Shown here: one piece after another, positions 45,306-57,299 of the stretch
Layout of the letters: each line of letters starts with the position of its first letter
How positions within the stretch are numbered: the first letter of the stretch is position 1
Assembly (NCBI GenBank): GCA_029582265.1
Contig: CM055816.1
Span: forward strand, 992,001-1,056,000
Source of the DNA: Zoroaster sp. YZ-2022
Lineage: Eukaryota > Echinodermata > Asteroidea > Forcipulatida > Zoroasteridae
Direction of reading: 5' to 3'
Length of the DNA: 64,000 bases
Program-made: the position numbers and the translations under genes
Notes under the pieces: generated by a model
The model's database searches: none
Seen by the model: the letters and a program-made list of their open reading frames with translations, nothing else
What the model was told of the DNA's origin: nothing

Positions 45306-45807
45306 CTGGTCTACTGGAGGAAAACATGATCCTCTTATGTTTAAAAATCGGCCTTCTCTGATGTCTCCCTTGCAAAGTCATGCCAATAGTAAACAAAATC
45401 ATTGTCCAAAAGTTGTTTAATTTACACCAGAGATATGTGCGTTGTTGCACGTGTAAATGTAAGGGGGCCATTTGTTTTCCTTCAGTGGACCTCAGGCTTT
45501 CTGAAATCGAGTTCTGTCACTTGAAATTACTGTTTACAACATTTTGCCTTGGGTTGTGATAATAAAATTTATGTTTAGTTTCCGTATGACATAACCTCTC
45601 TAAAAATGAGTGATCTTGAGTCAACGAAGTAGTGGATATCGAACGTCGCTCATTGGGGGATACCCCCAGCTAAATAGAACAGGTGGCGAACACCTGGCGA
45701 ACAGCTGGCACATATACGCGTCAAACTCAAATATTTATTTTTGTTTGTGTCATAGATTGTTGGTTTATTTTCGGGGAACAGTTACACAAGAATCTGTTTT
45801 TACTTAC

Positions 45808-45906
45808 GACCACAGTTTTTGCCACTCCATTTTTGATTTGGATCACAATCACATTGACAGGTGCCATTATCCAGTGTACCTCCATTCTCACAGGTCAGTG
45901 CACACT
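45808..45906 (-). CDS. host EGF-like exon
   Basis: 99-bp exon, phase 1-1, acceptor ATCTTTTCAG, donor GTC|GTAAGTA. CALTCENGGTLDNGTC, then CDCDPNQKWSGKNCG. Differs from the next exon by a few bases. Confidence 0.85.
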
Positions 45907-46428
45907 CTGAAAAGATAAATATTCAGAAAGGTCAAGTCAAATGTATTTACTTTAGTCTGTAAGAGTTTTTATTATAAATAAACACAAGGTTTATTTAGCC
46001 CTAACCATATCTCACGATATGCAAGAACGTTAATTCTATCACCGTGGACAAATGGATTAAAACTATTCCAAGAAGTGCGTAGAATGAGAGTGACGACTAA
46101 TTATAAAGATTCAGACTTTGTCAAACTCGGCACGAAAGGAAGAAAATGTATACAAAAAAAATAGAGGGTTGTGGATATGAATATTAGATGCTAGATGTGA
46201 TGTGTGATTTATTATAAGAAATAGAAATTATTAAATGTTATAAACGAAAATAATAAGGGTTAAGAGGAGGTGAAAGCCGGCAATAAGAGTTCTTAAACAG
46301 CCTTTTTTATTTGTTTAAACTTATTTTTTATTTTTATAAAAATAGCATGACTCGTCAGGTGCAGTATGCTATAAGGCTATTGGCAGGTTTCGTCTCATGA
46401 GACTGCACAAGAATCTGTTTTTACTTAC
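45907..46428. other. intron with sequence unique to segment 2
   Basis: About 45,980-46,400 has no match in segment 1 and no ORF. It separates two nearly identical exons. Confidence 0.5.
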
Positions 46429-46527
46429 GACCACAGTTTTTACCACTCCAGTTTTGATTTGGATCACAATCACATTGACAGGTGCCATTATCCAGTGTAC
46501 CTCCATTCTCACACGTCAGTGCACACT
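46429..46527 (-). CDS. host EGF-like exon (most 5' EGF seen)
   Basis: 99-bp exon, phase 1-1, acceptor ATCTTTTCAG, donor GTC|GTAAGTA. CALTCENGGTLDNGTC, CDCDPNQNWSGKNCG: six Cys in the order of a short EGF-like domain with a W-S-G-x-x-C ending. Tandem exons like this are usual in secreted or cell-surface proteins. The exon at 56,340 precedes it in transcript order and ends in the same phase. Confidence 0.85.
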
Positions 46528-48071
46528 CTGAAAAGATAAATATTCAGAAACGTCAAGTCAAATGTATTTACTTTAGTCTGTAAGCGTTTTGTACCCAAAT
46601 AAAATGGATACGAATCCTTTATCTAATGTATCTTTACAAAACATGTTATTCCATTTCATTGCTAGTTTAAAGTTTTTGTCATGGTTTAAAAAACGTTTTA
46701 TAACAACTTCGTTAAGTCAGTAAATAAGTATTTAACCTTAAAATTACATAACATTTTCTTCTGATTATTAGGCAGTCATACTTCTGAGGATCATCTCAAT
46801 TGGATGGCACATTTCTGAAACTGAAACTTTATAGGTTTTCCCTGTTAATTTCGGCAAATGAGCGGCCAATTTCACTTTCATACGTTCATATTAAAGAGAT
46901 TTTGCCTCTCCAGTTGTTACTGTGTTTCGAATTGACAATTCAAGCATTAAATTAAATTTTATTTTCAGGCTATGCGAATTCATGTGGCATTATATTCAAA
47001 TCAGCATATACGTCGTTCTTTTTTAGTAATGCACATTCTTCATCCAATTTAGCAGAGTTAGTTCGACTGGAGATTTTCACTAAAATGTTACATTAATTTT
47101 CGTATAACGGCAATCAATTTCGCAAAATGAGAATTTAAAAAAAATACGACAAACAAATGCAAAAAAGACAACAGAATACGTTTCATATGTTTACTTTAAT
47201 TTAAACTTAATTTTGCTTTCTTTATTCATGTGCGTTTTTCGTACACTGTATATAGGGCCAATCATGTTTTATCCTGGTTTTTATTGTCCATTCATTCATT
47301 AGTGAACCGTTTTTATAGCTGTATTTTTACATATTCAAGCATTCCCAGGTCAAATAAAGGGTGAATGAACTTTCCAAACCTAGTGCAAACCTAAAATGTC
47401 TTTCAACCAATGGCAATGAAGGAGTATCTAACTGGAGGTGACTTGGGATCATGTGGAAGGTAAAACAATCATGAATATTCATTTTTGTGTGAAGGTTTTT
47501 CCACACAGTCGTGCCCCGCAAGGTTAAAAACCTATAGGAAATTAAAGTTAAACGAAGTTAAACAAAGTGTCAATTAAGTTGAACAAATTTCACAAATGTC
47601 TGCCCAATAATGAATTTGAATGACCAAATACGCGCCGCGAAAAGCTCCTGCGAAATTGAATAATGTTCGAGTGGATTGTTAAATTGGATGGTTATTTTGT
47701 TTAATATGAATGACACCCCCCACACACACACACAAATACGAAATTGAATGGGGATTTTGAGCAGCATTAAATTTTGGGCGAAACAGAATGACACAGTCTT
47801 TAAATTGGCTGTTTATTTGCTGAAATTGACCAAGAAAACCTATATTAACAGGGTGATTTTTGGAATTGTTCGGCTATCCAATTTTTTTACCATTTGGTGA
47901 TAGTTGTAACGTTACAACTGTTACCACATGTTAATGGAAACATGTTTGTGCACAGTGATGTTAACTTTGTTCTTCTATGGTGTTCATATTTGGGAAGCGG
48001 CCTAATGAACACCACTGATGTAGTTTGTATCACCCCAGTGTTTGCAATGCATATCTGACATGTCGCATTAT
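46528..48071. other. intron sequence of segment 2, no gene
   Basis: Matches 40,875-42,485. About 47,310-47,525 is unique to this copy. No supported ORF. Confidence 0.6.
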
Positions 48072-49221
48072 TGTGACGCAACAGCAGTTTGTATTTTCTA
48101 CCCTTTTATATAATAGTATATCCTTGGTGAGGGATTCGCTGGTTCCGTGCGCGATTAGGCGATGCCGCAGCACGCAGCCAGCGAACACCAGTTTTGGAGC
48201 GCAGAGCGCATTCCATTGTAATATGTAGATTTGGGGTCAGTTTTTGCCGTGAACTTGTAGAGAGTAGTCGTGATAATAGAGTTAACTTGCACAGTCGTAA
48301 AGAGTCGTAAAAGAGATCCGTACGTTCAAGTCATAAGCCCGAGGGTGTAGTGCTATATAAGTGGTAAGTCCAGGAGCATTGTATATTGTGCATGTGTTGT
48401 ACTTAATACTTTGTAAGGTGCCTTACTGTCGAGGAATTTCTGTGTGCCGTGCATCCGTTACACGTATTTTTGAGGTGTCGTGAGGGGCTAGGTGTCACCT
48501 CACTGGGGCTTGTGTATCGGTTCTCTAGTCGAGCTGTAATTGCATGTGTTGTAATTACCAGAGGGACTTTAAGGATTGCATGTGTTGCATAAATCATTAA
48601 TTCAGACTTGGGGAATATACGAGTAGGTGTTCCTCGAGCTGAGGTGCCCATCGTATGTGTATTGGGTTGCAGGAGTCGGTGTGGGGTAGCTGCCCCTCCT
48701 TTGTAATTTCATTGGCCTGTGTGGTGTCTGTTGCTGTGCACCTCCAGTAAAGCCCCTTATATTGATGCATCTGGACTAGCACTTACCTTAAATATATAGA
48801 GATTATAATTGTGTACTTGTGGTGACCCCTCAGGTGAGAGGCGCCATATGTGGTGTTAAGTTCCCTTCTACCGTGAGGTGCATTAGTGGTGTGCCAGTGA
48901 CCCCTCATCGAGGTGCCACATATTTTCATGTAGTTATAAGGATTTCCTGTATTGATGATTGTTTTTCTTGTGATTTAAGGATTTGGTCACCTCCAGGTGA
49001 GGTGCCTTATTGTTTGCGAATAAACCAGTATTATTTGTTATATAAATACACAACAACTTGCATCCTAGTGTAATATTTCATGGGGGTGATCTCAGAGCAA
49101 TTGTATTCATTCATCGGGACGGTGAACTGCTATCCCAACGGATACGTTCCTAACCGCTCGGGGACTTTTCCAGTCAGAAGCCGTCCGCGCGACAATTCCT
49201 CCCTAGGGGTGTTGCGTCACA
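48072..49221 (+). repeat. Gypsy 5' LTR, segment 2
   Basis: 1,150 bp from TGTGACGCAACA to TGTTGCGTCACA, an exact 12-bp inverted pair. CTATATAAGTGG near 48,354 is the likely promoter. The host flank before it (CATGTCGCATTAT) is the same as in segment 1, so both LTRs come from one insertion. Confidence 0.85.
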
Positions 49222-49224
49222 AAT

Positions 49225-49242
49225 TGGTGTCAGAAGTGGGAT
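49225..49242 (+). promoter_or_regulatory. primer-binding site, tRNA-Leu type
   Basis: TGGTGTCAGAAGTGGGAT, three bases after the LTR; primes minus-strand synthesis in this retrotransposon type. Confidence 0.7.
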
Positions 49243-49252
49243 TTTTGATTAA

Positions 49253-49595
49253 TAATAATAATAATAATAATGTGTGGTCTTATATAGCGCACGTATCCAC
49301 CAACTGAGTGGTGCTCAAGGCGCATTATATTATTACCCCTGCTCATAAATCATTCCTGAAACCATCTCAGCTCCCTGAGGAGTATACAGCTCAATTGCTG
49401 CCATTACAGCGCATATAGGGCTAATCAACCAACTCTGCCCTCACAGGTACCCGTTTAACCCCTGGGTGGAGAGAAGCAATTATGGTTAAGTGTCTTGCTC
49501 AAGGACACAAGTGTCACGGCCTGGATTCGAACCCACATTCTGCTGCTAACACCAGAACTTGAGTCCGGTAAGCTAGACCGCTCGGCCACGACACT
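49253..49595 (-). mobile_element. tRNA-SINE in the Gypsy leader, full length
   Basis: Head at 49,595 with box A TGGCCGAGCGG and box B GGTTCGAATCC; body with TTGCTTCTCTCCACCC; tail GCGCTATATAAGACC and ATT repeats. Lies between the primer-binding site and gag, flanked by TGATT. Confidence 0.85.
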
Positions 49596-49665
49596 CCACT
49601 GATTGATTGTGATTGCTGAAATTTTCCTACCGATTAAGTGATTCTAGGGTATAGCGGTTGTGTAT

Positions 49666-51248
49666 ATGTCGGGAGTCACCTCCAGTGAGGACCTCAACAG
49701 GTCCAGGATGGAAGTGCAGTTGTTACAGTGGGAGAAGTCTCAACAGGCAAGGCGGATTGCAGAGCTTGAGTCTGCTTTGAAACAGACTAAGAAGTCTGAC
49801 GAGAGCCCGGCTGGGGGAGCTGGAGGTAACATGCGAAAGCGTGTTAGCGTTGATGGAGATATTGAGTTTAAACTCCCTGGTCGGGGTGTGGCCGATTTAA
49901 GGGAGGAGACGGGGTACACCTCCTTGGAGGTGCCCCCACCTCTGAGTGATTTCAAAGTATCCGGGACCCATCCTATTGGAAAGGGTGGTGAAATGACTCT
50001 TCTGGATTGGACTACCCCTCGGAGGGGTGGTAACGTGTCCACTCCTGAGCCCTGTAAGGTACAGAAGGGGTCAGGTGACATGGGTGTTACCGTACAAACC
50101 CTTTTATTGACGTCGAAGAGGTGTCTGATCCGAAGCAGAGATATAGCGATTTATTGAGTTTTGTTACACGTTCGTTGGACAATATTGATAGTACACCAGT
50201 GTACATCAGTGCTGACAAGGTTGGACCATGGAAGTTGGAGAGAGATTCCAGGGTGATTGGAGAAAAAAGGATGAAGGAGCGGGTCCACCAGACCCCTCGC
50301 CGTCCTAACATTGTTCCCGACCGGTACAGTGGTAAGATCCCGTGGAATGAGTATTTCGGTCATTTTCAGAGTTGCCGGTTAGTAAACCAGTGGGACGAGG
50401 CACAGTCCACGGAGTATTTGGCGGCGAGTCTCCAGGGCGATACGGTCCGCATTCTTGGGGACAGCGCCAAGCAGGGTTATCGATATACCTATGCTGAACT
50501 CGTGAAGTTGTTGTCACGAAGGTTTGGTACAGGGCAGCAGGCTGAGAATTTCCTGGTCGAACTGAGACACAGGCGACAAAAACCCAAAGAAACTCTGCAA
50601 GAGTTAGGTCAGGCGATTCACGAACTGGCAGCGAAAGCTTACCCCGAGATTCCTGAGGAACCAAGGGATCGGCTAGAGAAGAACCACTTTGTGGATGCGG
50701 TGGCAATCCAGTCGATACGGGAGGGCATATTCCGAGCCCGACCAAAGAATTTGTCAGAGGCAATTCAAGCCGCTCTAGAGACGGAGAATTTTGAGAAAAT
50801 AGAGACCCACCGAAGTTTGGAAAAGCCAGCCAAGTTTGCTCGAGGGGTAGACCAGGAGACTGAGGAGAGATTGCAGTTTGTCGAGAGGGCTATAAACCAA
50901 CAATCTAAGAGTGTTGATGGTTTGTCTCAGCAGTTGGACAAAATGTTGAACAAAATGTTGGCAGCACAACAGAAGTTGAAAGAGGGGACTTGTAAGGTCC
51001 CAGAGGTGTCGGAGGGGTCACGTCCTCAAAGGCGGCGACCCAGGTCGGAATTGAGGTGTTACAACTGTGGTCAGAGGGGGCACCTTGCGTTCGAGTGTAA
51101 GGAGCCCGGGCGACGACAGGCTAAACTTCCGGGAAAGGACCAGCATTACCAAGGACCCACAGAAGCAGACCAGCACAGAACTAGAAAAAGGCAATTAGAG
51201 GGTGTCGATGAGGTGCGTGTGAGTCCCCAAGCAGGGTTTGTTCGTTGA
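49666..51248 (+). pseudogene. Gypsy gag, one frameshift
   Basis: N-terminal coiled coil (LQWEKSQQARRIAELESAL), then, after a 1-bp loss near 50,090, the capsid-like part (ETLQELGQAIHELAAKAYP) and a C-terminal zinc knuckle CYNCGQRGHLAFEC at about 51,060-51,100. The gene ends at 51,248 and overlaps the protease frame by eleven bases. Gag builds the particle that carries the element's RNA. Confidence 0.85.
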
Positions 51249-54200
51249 GGGGAGTGTGAGGTCCACCACTTTCCGACTCCTCATAGATACTGGCTCTACT
51301 GACACATTGATAAGCATTGCTGGTTTTAACCAGATTCCGAAGGAACAGAGACCAATCCTTCGAGATTGTGATGTTGGGGTACGCCAGGTGGATGACACCC
51401 CATTAAAGACATTGGCACAGCGTGGGTTGAGCTCAAGATTGGCAGAACGACGTATCCAGTGAATGTGATATTTGCTGATATATCCCTCCCCGCAATGCTG
51501 GGGATGGATTGGTTGTTGTCGACTTGTGGCAATTTAGATTTTCGGAATATGGAGTTGAACCTGAATGGAGAGCGAATCAAGTGCCAGAGTGCTGCAGGCG
51601 AGAGTTTTGTTGGTCGGGTTGTTGTTACAGAGACGACGGTGATACCTGCAGGGTATGAAGCCATGGTGGCTGGAGCCGTACGTCAGCCTGAGGGGCAAGC
51701 CGGTCCGATGATGTTGGAGCCTGTCTGTGGTTGTGGAGAGCTCGCCCAGAGGTGCTTAGTGTTTATAGCTAGATCGTTGATTGAGGTGCCAACGGAGGTG
51801 GTGCCTGTGAGGGTGTTGAACCCTTGTAAAGAGAAAAGGGTCCTTCGTGCAGGCACTACGGTGGGAAAGGTTCTCCCAGTAGATGTAGAGGACCAATTAA
51901 CTAATTCAGAGACTGAGGAAGATAGAGTAAATCTTCCTGCACACTTACATGACTTGTTTGAGAGGAGTAAGCAGAATTTGGATGCAGAGCACCACACAGA
52001 GGTGTTGAGGTGCCTGGTTGAATTTCAGGATATTCCAGAGGTGATAACGACATTGGTCGTACGGATATGGTGAAACACTCTATCAACACCGGTAGTGCAA
52101 AGCCCATCAAGGAAAGGCCAAGAAAGCATCCATTCTGTAACCAGCAAGAAATTATGCGTCAAGTTGAAGGGTTGAAGGATAAGGGTTTCATCGAGAGTTC
52201 AGATAGTCCTTGGGCAGCGAACGTCGTTTTGGTGAAGAAGAAAGATGGCACCAAAAGGCTGTGTGTGGATTATAGTGGTCTGAACTCGGTCACAATCAAG
52301 GACGCCTATCCCGTGCCTCGAATCGACGAGACGCTCGATGCCCTTGGCGGTGCACAGTGGTTCTCAACCCTCGATTTGGCGTCGGGTTATTGGCAGGTGT
52401 CCTTGGATGAGGATGCTCAGCAGAAATCGACATTCGTCGTGCGGAATGGACTGTATAGATGGAAGGTTATGCCTTTTGGGTTGGCAAATGCACCCGCCAC
52501 GTTCGAGAGACTAATGGATAAGGTGATGGCTGGTCTTCAATGGGACATTTTGCTTGTGTATCTCGACGATGTTATTGTTTTTGGTAGGACAGTTAGTCAG
52601 GAGGTGGAGCGCCTCCGCATTGTATTTTCCCGTTTGAGACAGGCTGGGCTAAAATTGAAACCTAGCAAGTGTCACCTTTTCCGAAGGTCAGTGGCATATT
52701 TGGGCCATGTTGTCTCATCGGAGGGGATAGCGACTGATCCTGCAAAAGTCAGGGCTGTAGCTGAATGGCCAGTCCCAACATGTGTGAAGGAAGTGAGAAG
52801 TTTCCTGGGTGTGGCATCGTACTATCGCAGATTTATCCGTGGCTTTGCCGATATTGCCAGCCCCTTGCATGCTTTGACATCGAAGGCCAAATAATTTATT
52901 TGGGATGATGCTTGTCTGGAGGCGTTCGTTAAGTTGAAAGAACAGTTGCAGACAGCGCCCGTGTTGTCTTATCCATGGCCTAATGGGAAGTATGTTTTGG
53001 ATACAGATGCCAGTTCAGAGGGCATAGGGGCGGTGTTGTCTCAGGTATGCGGTGACGAAGAGAAAGTAGTTGCTTATGCGAGCCGGAAATTGAGTAAGAC
53101 CGAAAGGAATTATTGTGTCACGCGTCAAGAGTTGCTTCCAGTTGTAGTATATCTCAGGTACTTCCGACAGTACCTGTATGGTCAGGAGGTGACTGTAAGG
53201 ACAGATCATTCGGCGCTCCAGTGGCTGCTGAGTTTCAAAGACCCAGAGGGTCAACTCGCAAGGTGGCTACAAGTCATATCTGAGTACAACATGACGGTTC
53301 AGCACAGGCTGGGTAGGAAGCATTCCAATGCAGATAGCCTATCCAGACAGTTCTGCAAGCAATGTGGGCAGAAAGATAATCAATTTGGTGATGAGGGATA
53401 TGATGCCTTAGACATCTCACCTTTCAGTTATGAACCTGCAGTAAGGGGTATTGTGGTGAATCCTCCATTGACCAGTGAGCAGCTCCGAGGGTCCCAGTTG
53501 GCAGATAACACCATGAGTTGGTTGTTGACTGTACGTCCTAAGTGGGAGGATGTTTCGCACATGACGTCAGCCAGTAAGACCTATTGGTCTTATTGGGATC
53601 AGCTTTCAGTTCGTGACGGGGTGTTGTACCGAAGGTGGGAGTCGGACGATGGCAAGACAGTAAGGTGGCGTTTGGTTGTTCCTGAGAGTCGTAGGCAAGA
53701 GTTTCTCGATGAGCTGCATGGGGGTAAGCTCAGCGGCCATCTTGGGCTGAAGAAAACCATGGCCAAAGTCAGACAGAGATATTTTTGGGTTGGCATGACC
53801 GCAGATGTTAGGTCTTGCCTTCGCCGGTGTAGTCAGTGCGCTCGGAGGAAGTCTCCGCCGAAGCGGCGAGTTGCGCCACTGCAGCAGTACCATGTGGGTG
53901 GGGCATTGGGAAGGGTGGCCATGGATCTCATGGGCCCTTTGCCCAAGACTGAAGCAGGGAATCGGTTGATATTAGTAGTCGGTGATTATGGCTCTCGGTG
54001 GATGGAGGCTTATGCCCTCCCCGATGCAAAGGCTGAAACCGTGGCAGCAAAATTCGTCAGTGAATTTGTGTGTAGGTTTGGAGTGCCTCATGAACTTCAT
54101 TCTTATCAGGGTTCCAATTTCGAGTCAGTAGTTTTCGGTGAAATGTGCAAGGTTTTGGGTATCGACAAAACCAAGACAACTGCATATAATCCGAAATCAG

Positions 54201-54784
54201 ACGGGTTAGTTGAAAGATTCAACAAGACCATAATCAACATTGTGTCTTTGATGATTGACTCTCATAGGGGACAACGTGACTGGGATGAGTGTCTTCCATT
54301 TGCGACGAGTGCCTACCGCTGTACACCGCAAGAAACTACGGGAGAGTCCCCAAACATGCTTATGCATGGGAGAGAAGTGACACTACCCGTGGACTTGGCT
54401 ACAAAACCGTCTGGTGTGGTCGAAGAGCCACCGAATACTGATTTTGCTGAGCAACTTAGGGGTGCAATTCAGCAGGCGCATGGTAGGGCACATCGATACC
54501 TTAGGAAGAAAGCGAGGCGCCAGAAGCAAAATTATGACAGAAAGGCAGCAGATCCCTGCCTACAGGCAGGTGAATTCGTCTGGTTATTTAATCCAGCGAC
54601 GAAGAAGGGTACATGCCCGAAACTTCAGCTGAAGTGGGAGGGGCCGTACTTGATTGTGACAAAATTGTCGGATGTTATATTTAGAATTCAGAAGAGTAAG
54701 GGGTCGAAGCCAAAAGTAGTGCATGCTGATAGACTTAAGCCTTACCAGGGCGATCCGATCGAGTCATGGAACCCCCTACGGTAG
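51238..54784 (+). pseudogene. Ty3/Gypsy pol (protease, RT, RNase H, integrase), inactivated
   Basis: Protease: LLIDTGSTDTLIS at about 51,280. Reverse transcriptase: KDAYPVPRIDETLD, MPFGLANAPATFERL and the catalytic YLDDVIVF at about 52,560. RNase H: LDTDASSEGIGAVLSQ at about 53,010. Integrase: zinc-binding HLGLKKTMAK...CRRCSQC-like region, MDLMGPLP for the first Asp, and NPKSDGLVERFN for the Glu. The domain order (integrase last) is Ty3/Gypsy. Lesions: frame changes near 51,450 and 52,035, an in-frame TAA at 52,892-52,894, and Tyr in place of the second integrase Asp (LHSYQGSNFES, about 54,090). Confidence 0.9.
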
Positions 54785-55384
54785 GTTCCTCAAGAGGAGA
54801 CGAGTGAGGTGAATCAAACAGATAGTGACAGCTCACCAGTGGTGCCGGCTCATGAGGTAATTGATGACGGGGACATTTCGGTCTTGTCAGAAGGCCAGCC
54901 CCTCGTAGACACTGATAAGACTGCCGATGACTCCTACCTTGAAGTGTCATCTGAAGTCCTCGCAGAAATGGCTCCGGTGCCAGACACTCAGGTTGAGGTG
55001 ACCAGGACTAGATACCCAAGGAGAGTCCATAGGTTGCCTTTGCGGTTCCGTTACAGTGTGAAGTTGTGGTCAGTCAGTCTGACGATTGCTCCGTTCTCCC
55101 CTCTCCGTGCAAATCTTTCTTCGCCCAGGGTAGTGCTGTCGGGGAAACCTCGGGGAATGCTCGACAGGATATGGACAACCAGGACCCGAACAGCCACAGC
55201 AATCATCACACACAGAACCCGAACAGCCACAGCAATCATCACAACCAGGACACGAACAGCCGCAGGAGCCACCACAACCAGAACCCGAAGTCAAGTTGGC
55301 CACCATACGAGAGCACACAGTGGTGCTTACATTGATCGACAACGTAGTGGTACGCCGGGAAGTAAGCGACAACATGTATTATAA
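54785..55384 (+). pseudogene. Gypsy pol C-terminal tail / repeat-coded region
   Basis: In the same frame as integrase after a TAG at 54,782-54,784. Acidic Ser/Asp/Glu stretch, then VTRTRYPRRVHRLPLRF, a usual tail of such pols. Beyond about 55,180 a short tandem repeat (ACCCGAACAGCCACAGCAATC) gives Thr-Arg repeats in this frame. No envelope gene and no 3' LTR follow. Confidence 0.6.
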
Positions 55385-55598
55385 GAACGTTGTTATTGAG
55401 TGGGCTGCACCCAATAGAGGAAACTGATTTCCGGACTGTTGAGATCTTACGTGTTTTAAATTTATAGCCTTAAGAGTATATTTATATCATAACTTATTTT
55501 GTATTTAAAGGAACCTCTACGTCGTATTGGACAAACAATAGTGATTTGTTTGGTGAAAACGTTGGAATTAGGCAGAGTTATACGCTTGTTGAGACAAA
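55385..55598. other. junction after truncated Gypsy
   Basis: No LTR, no gene. 55,555-55,594 is the left copy of the 40-bp repeat that flanks the SINE. Where the Gypsy ends and host intron begins cannot be fixed. Confidence 0.5.
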
Positions 55599-55599
55599 C

Positions 55600-55630
<31 letters not shown>

Positions 55631-55949
55631 TGTGGATTTATATAGCACACGTATCCACCAACTAAGTGGTGCTCAAGGCGCATTATATTATTATCCCTGC
55701 TCATAAGGCTCATAAGGCTCATAAATCATTCCTGAAACCATCTCAGCTCCCTGGGGAGTATACAGCTCAATTGCTGCCATTTCTAGCGCATATAGAGCAA
55801 ACCAACTCTGCCTTCACAGGTACCCATTTAACCCCTGGGTGGAGAGAAGCAATTATGATTAAGTGTCTTGCTCAAGGACACAAGTGTCACGGCCGTGATT
55901 CGAACCCACATTCTGTTGCTAACACCAGAACTTGAATCCGGTAAGCTAG
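55599..55949 (-). mobile_element. tRNA-SINE, 5'-truncated, with 40-bp flanking repeat
   Basis: Same family as 49,253-49,595; the tail of ATT repeats is at 55,599-55,630, and the head stops before box A (ends at CCGGTAAGCTAG). Identical 40-bp sequences, starting GAAAACGTTGGAATTAGG, flank it at 55,555-55,594 and 55,949-55,988. Confidence 0.85.
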
Positions 55950-55988
55950 AAAACGTTGGAATTAGGCAGAGTTATACGCTTGTTGAGA

Positions 55989-56339
55989 GCTTCTTAAATA
56001 TTTGTTTTCCTCTTTGGAACGGAAACTATCGTCGTATTTCCAAACGATAATTTAGATAAACAATTGTTTTGACTATTTAGATGTCTGTGGAGTAGATGCT
56101 ATTATTGTTGAAGTTTCAAGAAAGAAAATGTTTTTATATGGGATATACTTTAAAGCAAATCATTTGCAATTGAATGTCATACATCCTATAATCAATTGGT
56201 GGAAACCATCTTCCCAGAAACCACTATCAGAACGTACGATTACGCAATATTTTTCGACAGGTACTCGTCAGTTAAAATATTAACCTGTTTAACAATTCTA
56301 GGCCACTAGATTATTTAAAATGAATCTAACAATACTCAC
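55989..56339. other. intron sequence, no gene
   Basis: A/T-rich, no ORF or repeat supported. Confidence 0.5.
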
Positions 56340-56588
56340 CTGTACAGTTGAAATATATGTAAATCTCTGCTTGACAGTCGGTAAACAGTGGATGATCGGT
56401 GTAGAACGGTTTAAAGTCTCTCTCTGGTGTATAAGTATTAAGACCACCAGGTATGATACTGGTACATTCACATCGGTGTTTGTGGTTAGCTGGCATCACC
56501 CAGCGAAGTTTATTAGACTTGTTGGGATCTGGTTCTTGTCCAAAGAAACACATATGTGCCCCGACTACCGTGAACTCAAACCAAGTAA
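56340..56588 (-). CDS. host exon, 83 codons, cysteine-containing extracellular segment
   Basis: Acceptor ATATTCTAAG before 56,588 and donor ACAG|GTGAGT after 56,340; 249 bp, phase 1 at both ends, matching the EGF exons downstream. Encodes WFEFTVVGAHMCFFG, KHRCECTSIIPGG, LFTDCQAEIYIYFNC with five Cys. I do not recognise the domain. With its phase and strand it is likely an upstream exon of the EGF-containing gene; the Gypsy, SINE and duplication lie in the intron between. Confidence 0.6.
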
Positions 56589-56699
56589 CTTAGAATATAA
56601 AACAACACAATATTTCAAAGAAACGGAGTAAAAGAAGAGAAGTGCGGAAACCGATAAAAAAGGAGAGGGACGAAGAAACAGTGAAACCAACAAATTTGT

Positions 56700-56975
56700 G
56701 AAATAAGCGAGAAAGGTTCAAGGGAGAACCAATGTCGGGCAACTCGTTTTTCTCTACTGACGCTAAGTGAGAAATATGGTTCAGGGAAAACCATGGAGAC
56801 TTCACGGGTTATTCTCACTTAGCGACAGTAGAGAAAAACGAGTTGCCTTGAACCTTTCTCACTTCATAGGTTGAGATACGAGTTGTGCGAAAAGGTTCTT
56901 TTCGGAACCTGTGTACCTCAGCTGCGCGATAGTTGAGATAAACACGTGGTGTTACCGCAAACCGAAACGATATAG
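56700..56975. repeat. foldback plus terminal-repeat-like sequence, left copy
   Basis: 56,700-56,850 is an inverted repeat (GAGAAAGGTTCAAGG ... CCTTGAACCTTTCTC, with GTTTTTCTCTACTG inverted inside). 56,855-56,975 (GAGATACGAGTTGTGCG ... TTACCGCAAACCGAAACG) is repeated in inverted orientation at 63,625-63,720. Confidence 0.75.
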
Positions 56976-57299
56976 CCTACCATAATTATGTTCCATATTT
57001 GCCTTGTTCTTACTGTTCTATATTTAAGGCAAAAAAGTTTGGCCAACTAGTCAAATACATCACTATACTGTTATTGGAACTTGACCAAATTTTTCAGACA
57101 CAAAGTACTGTATGGTGACTAAGAAATGCTGTATGGTGACACAACGCGACAGGATTGTGCAAAGTTTGGCTGCAATTGGACATCGTTTCATAGCAAAAAG
57201 GAAGAAGGGAAACAATTAAAATGCCAACGCGTGAGACTGAGGCGACGCGCATAGAGACCTTTTTGGCCTAATCCTTAACATCATGATTTTGTATGCACC
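56976..57299. other. no gene seen
   Basis: Non-coding, with a small repeat of GTACTGTATGGTGAC/GCTGTATGGTGAC near 57,107-57,140. Confidence 0.5.
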
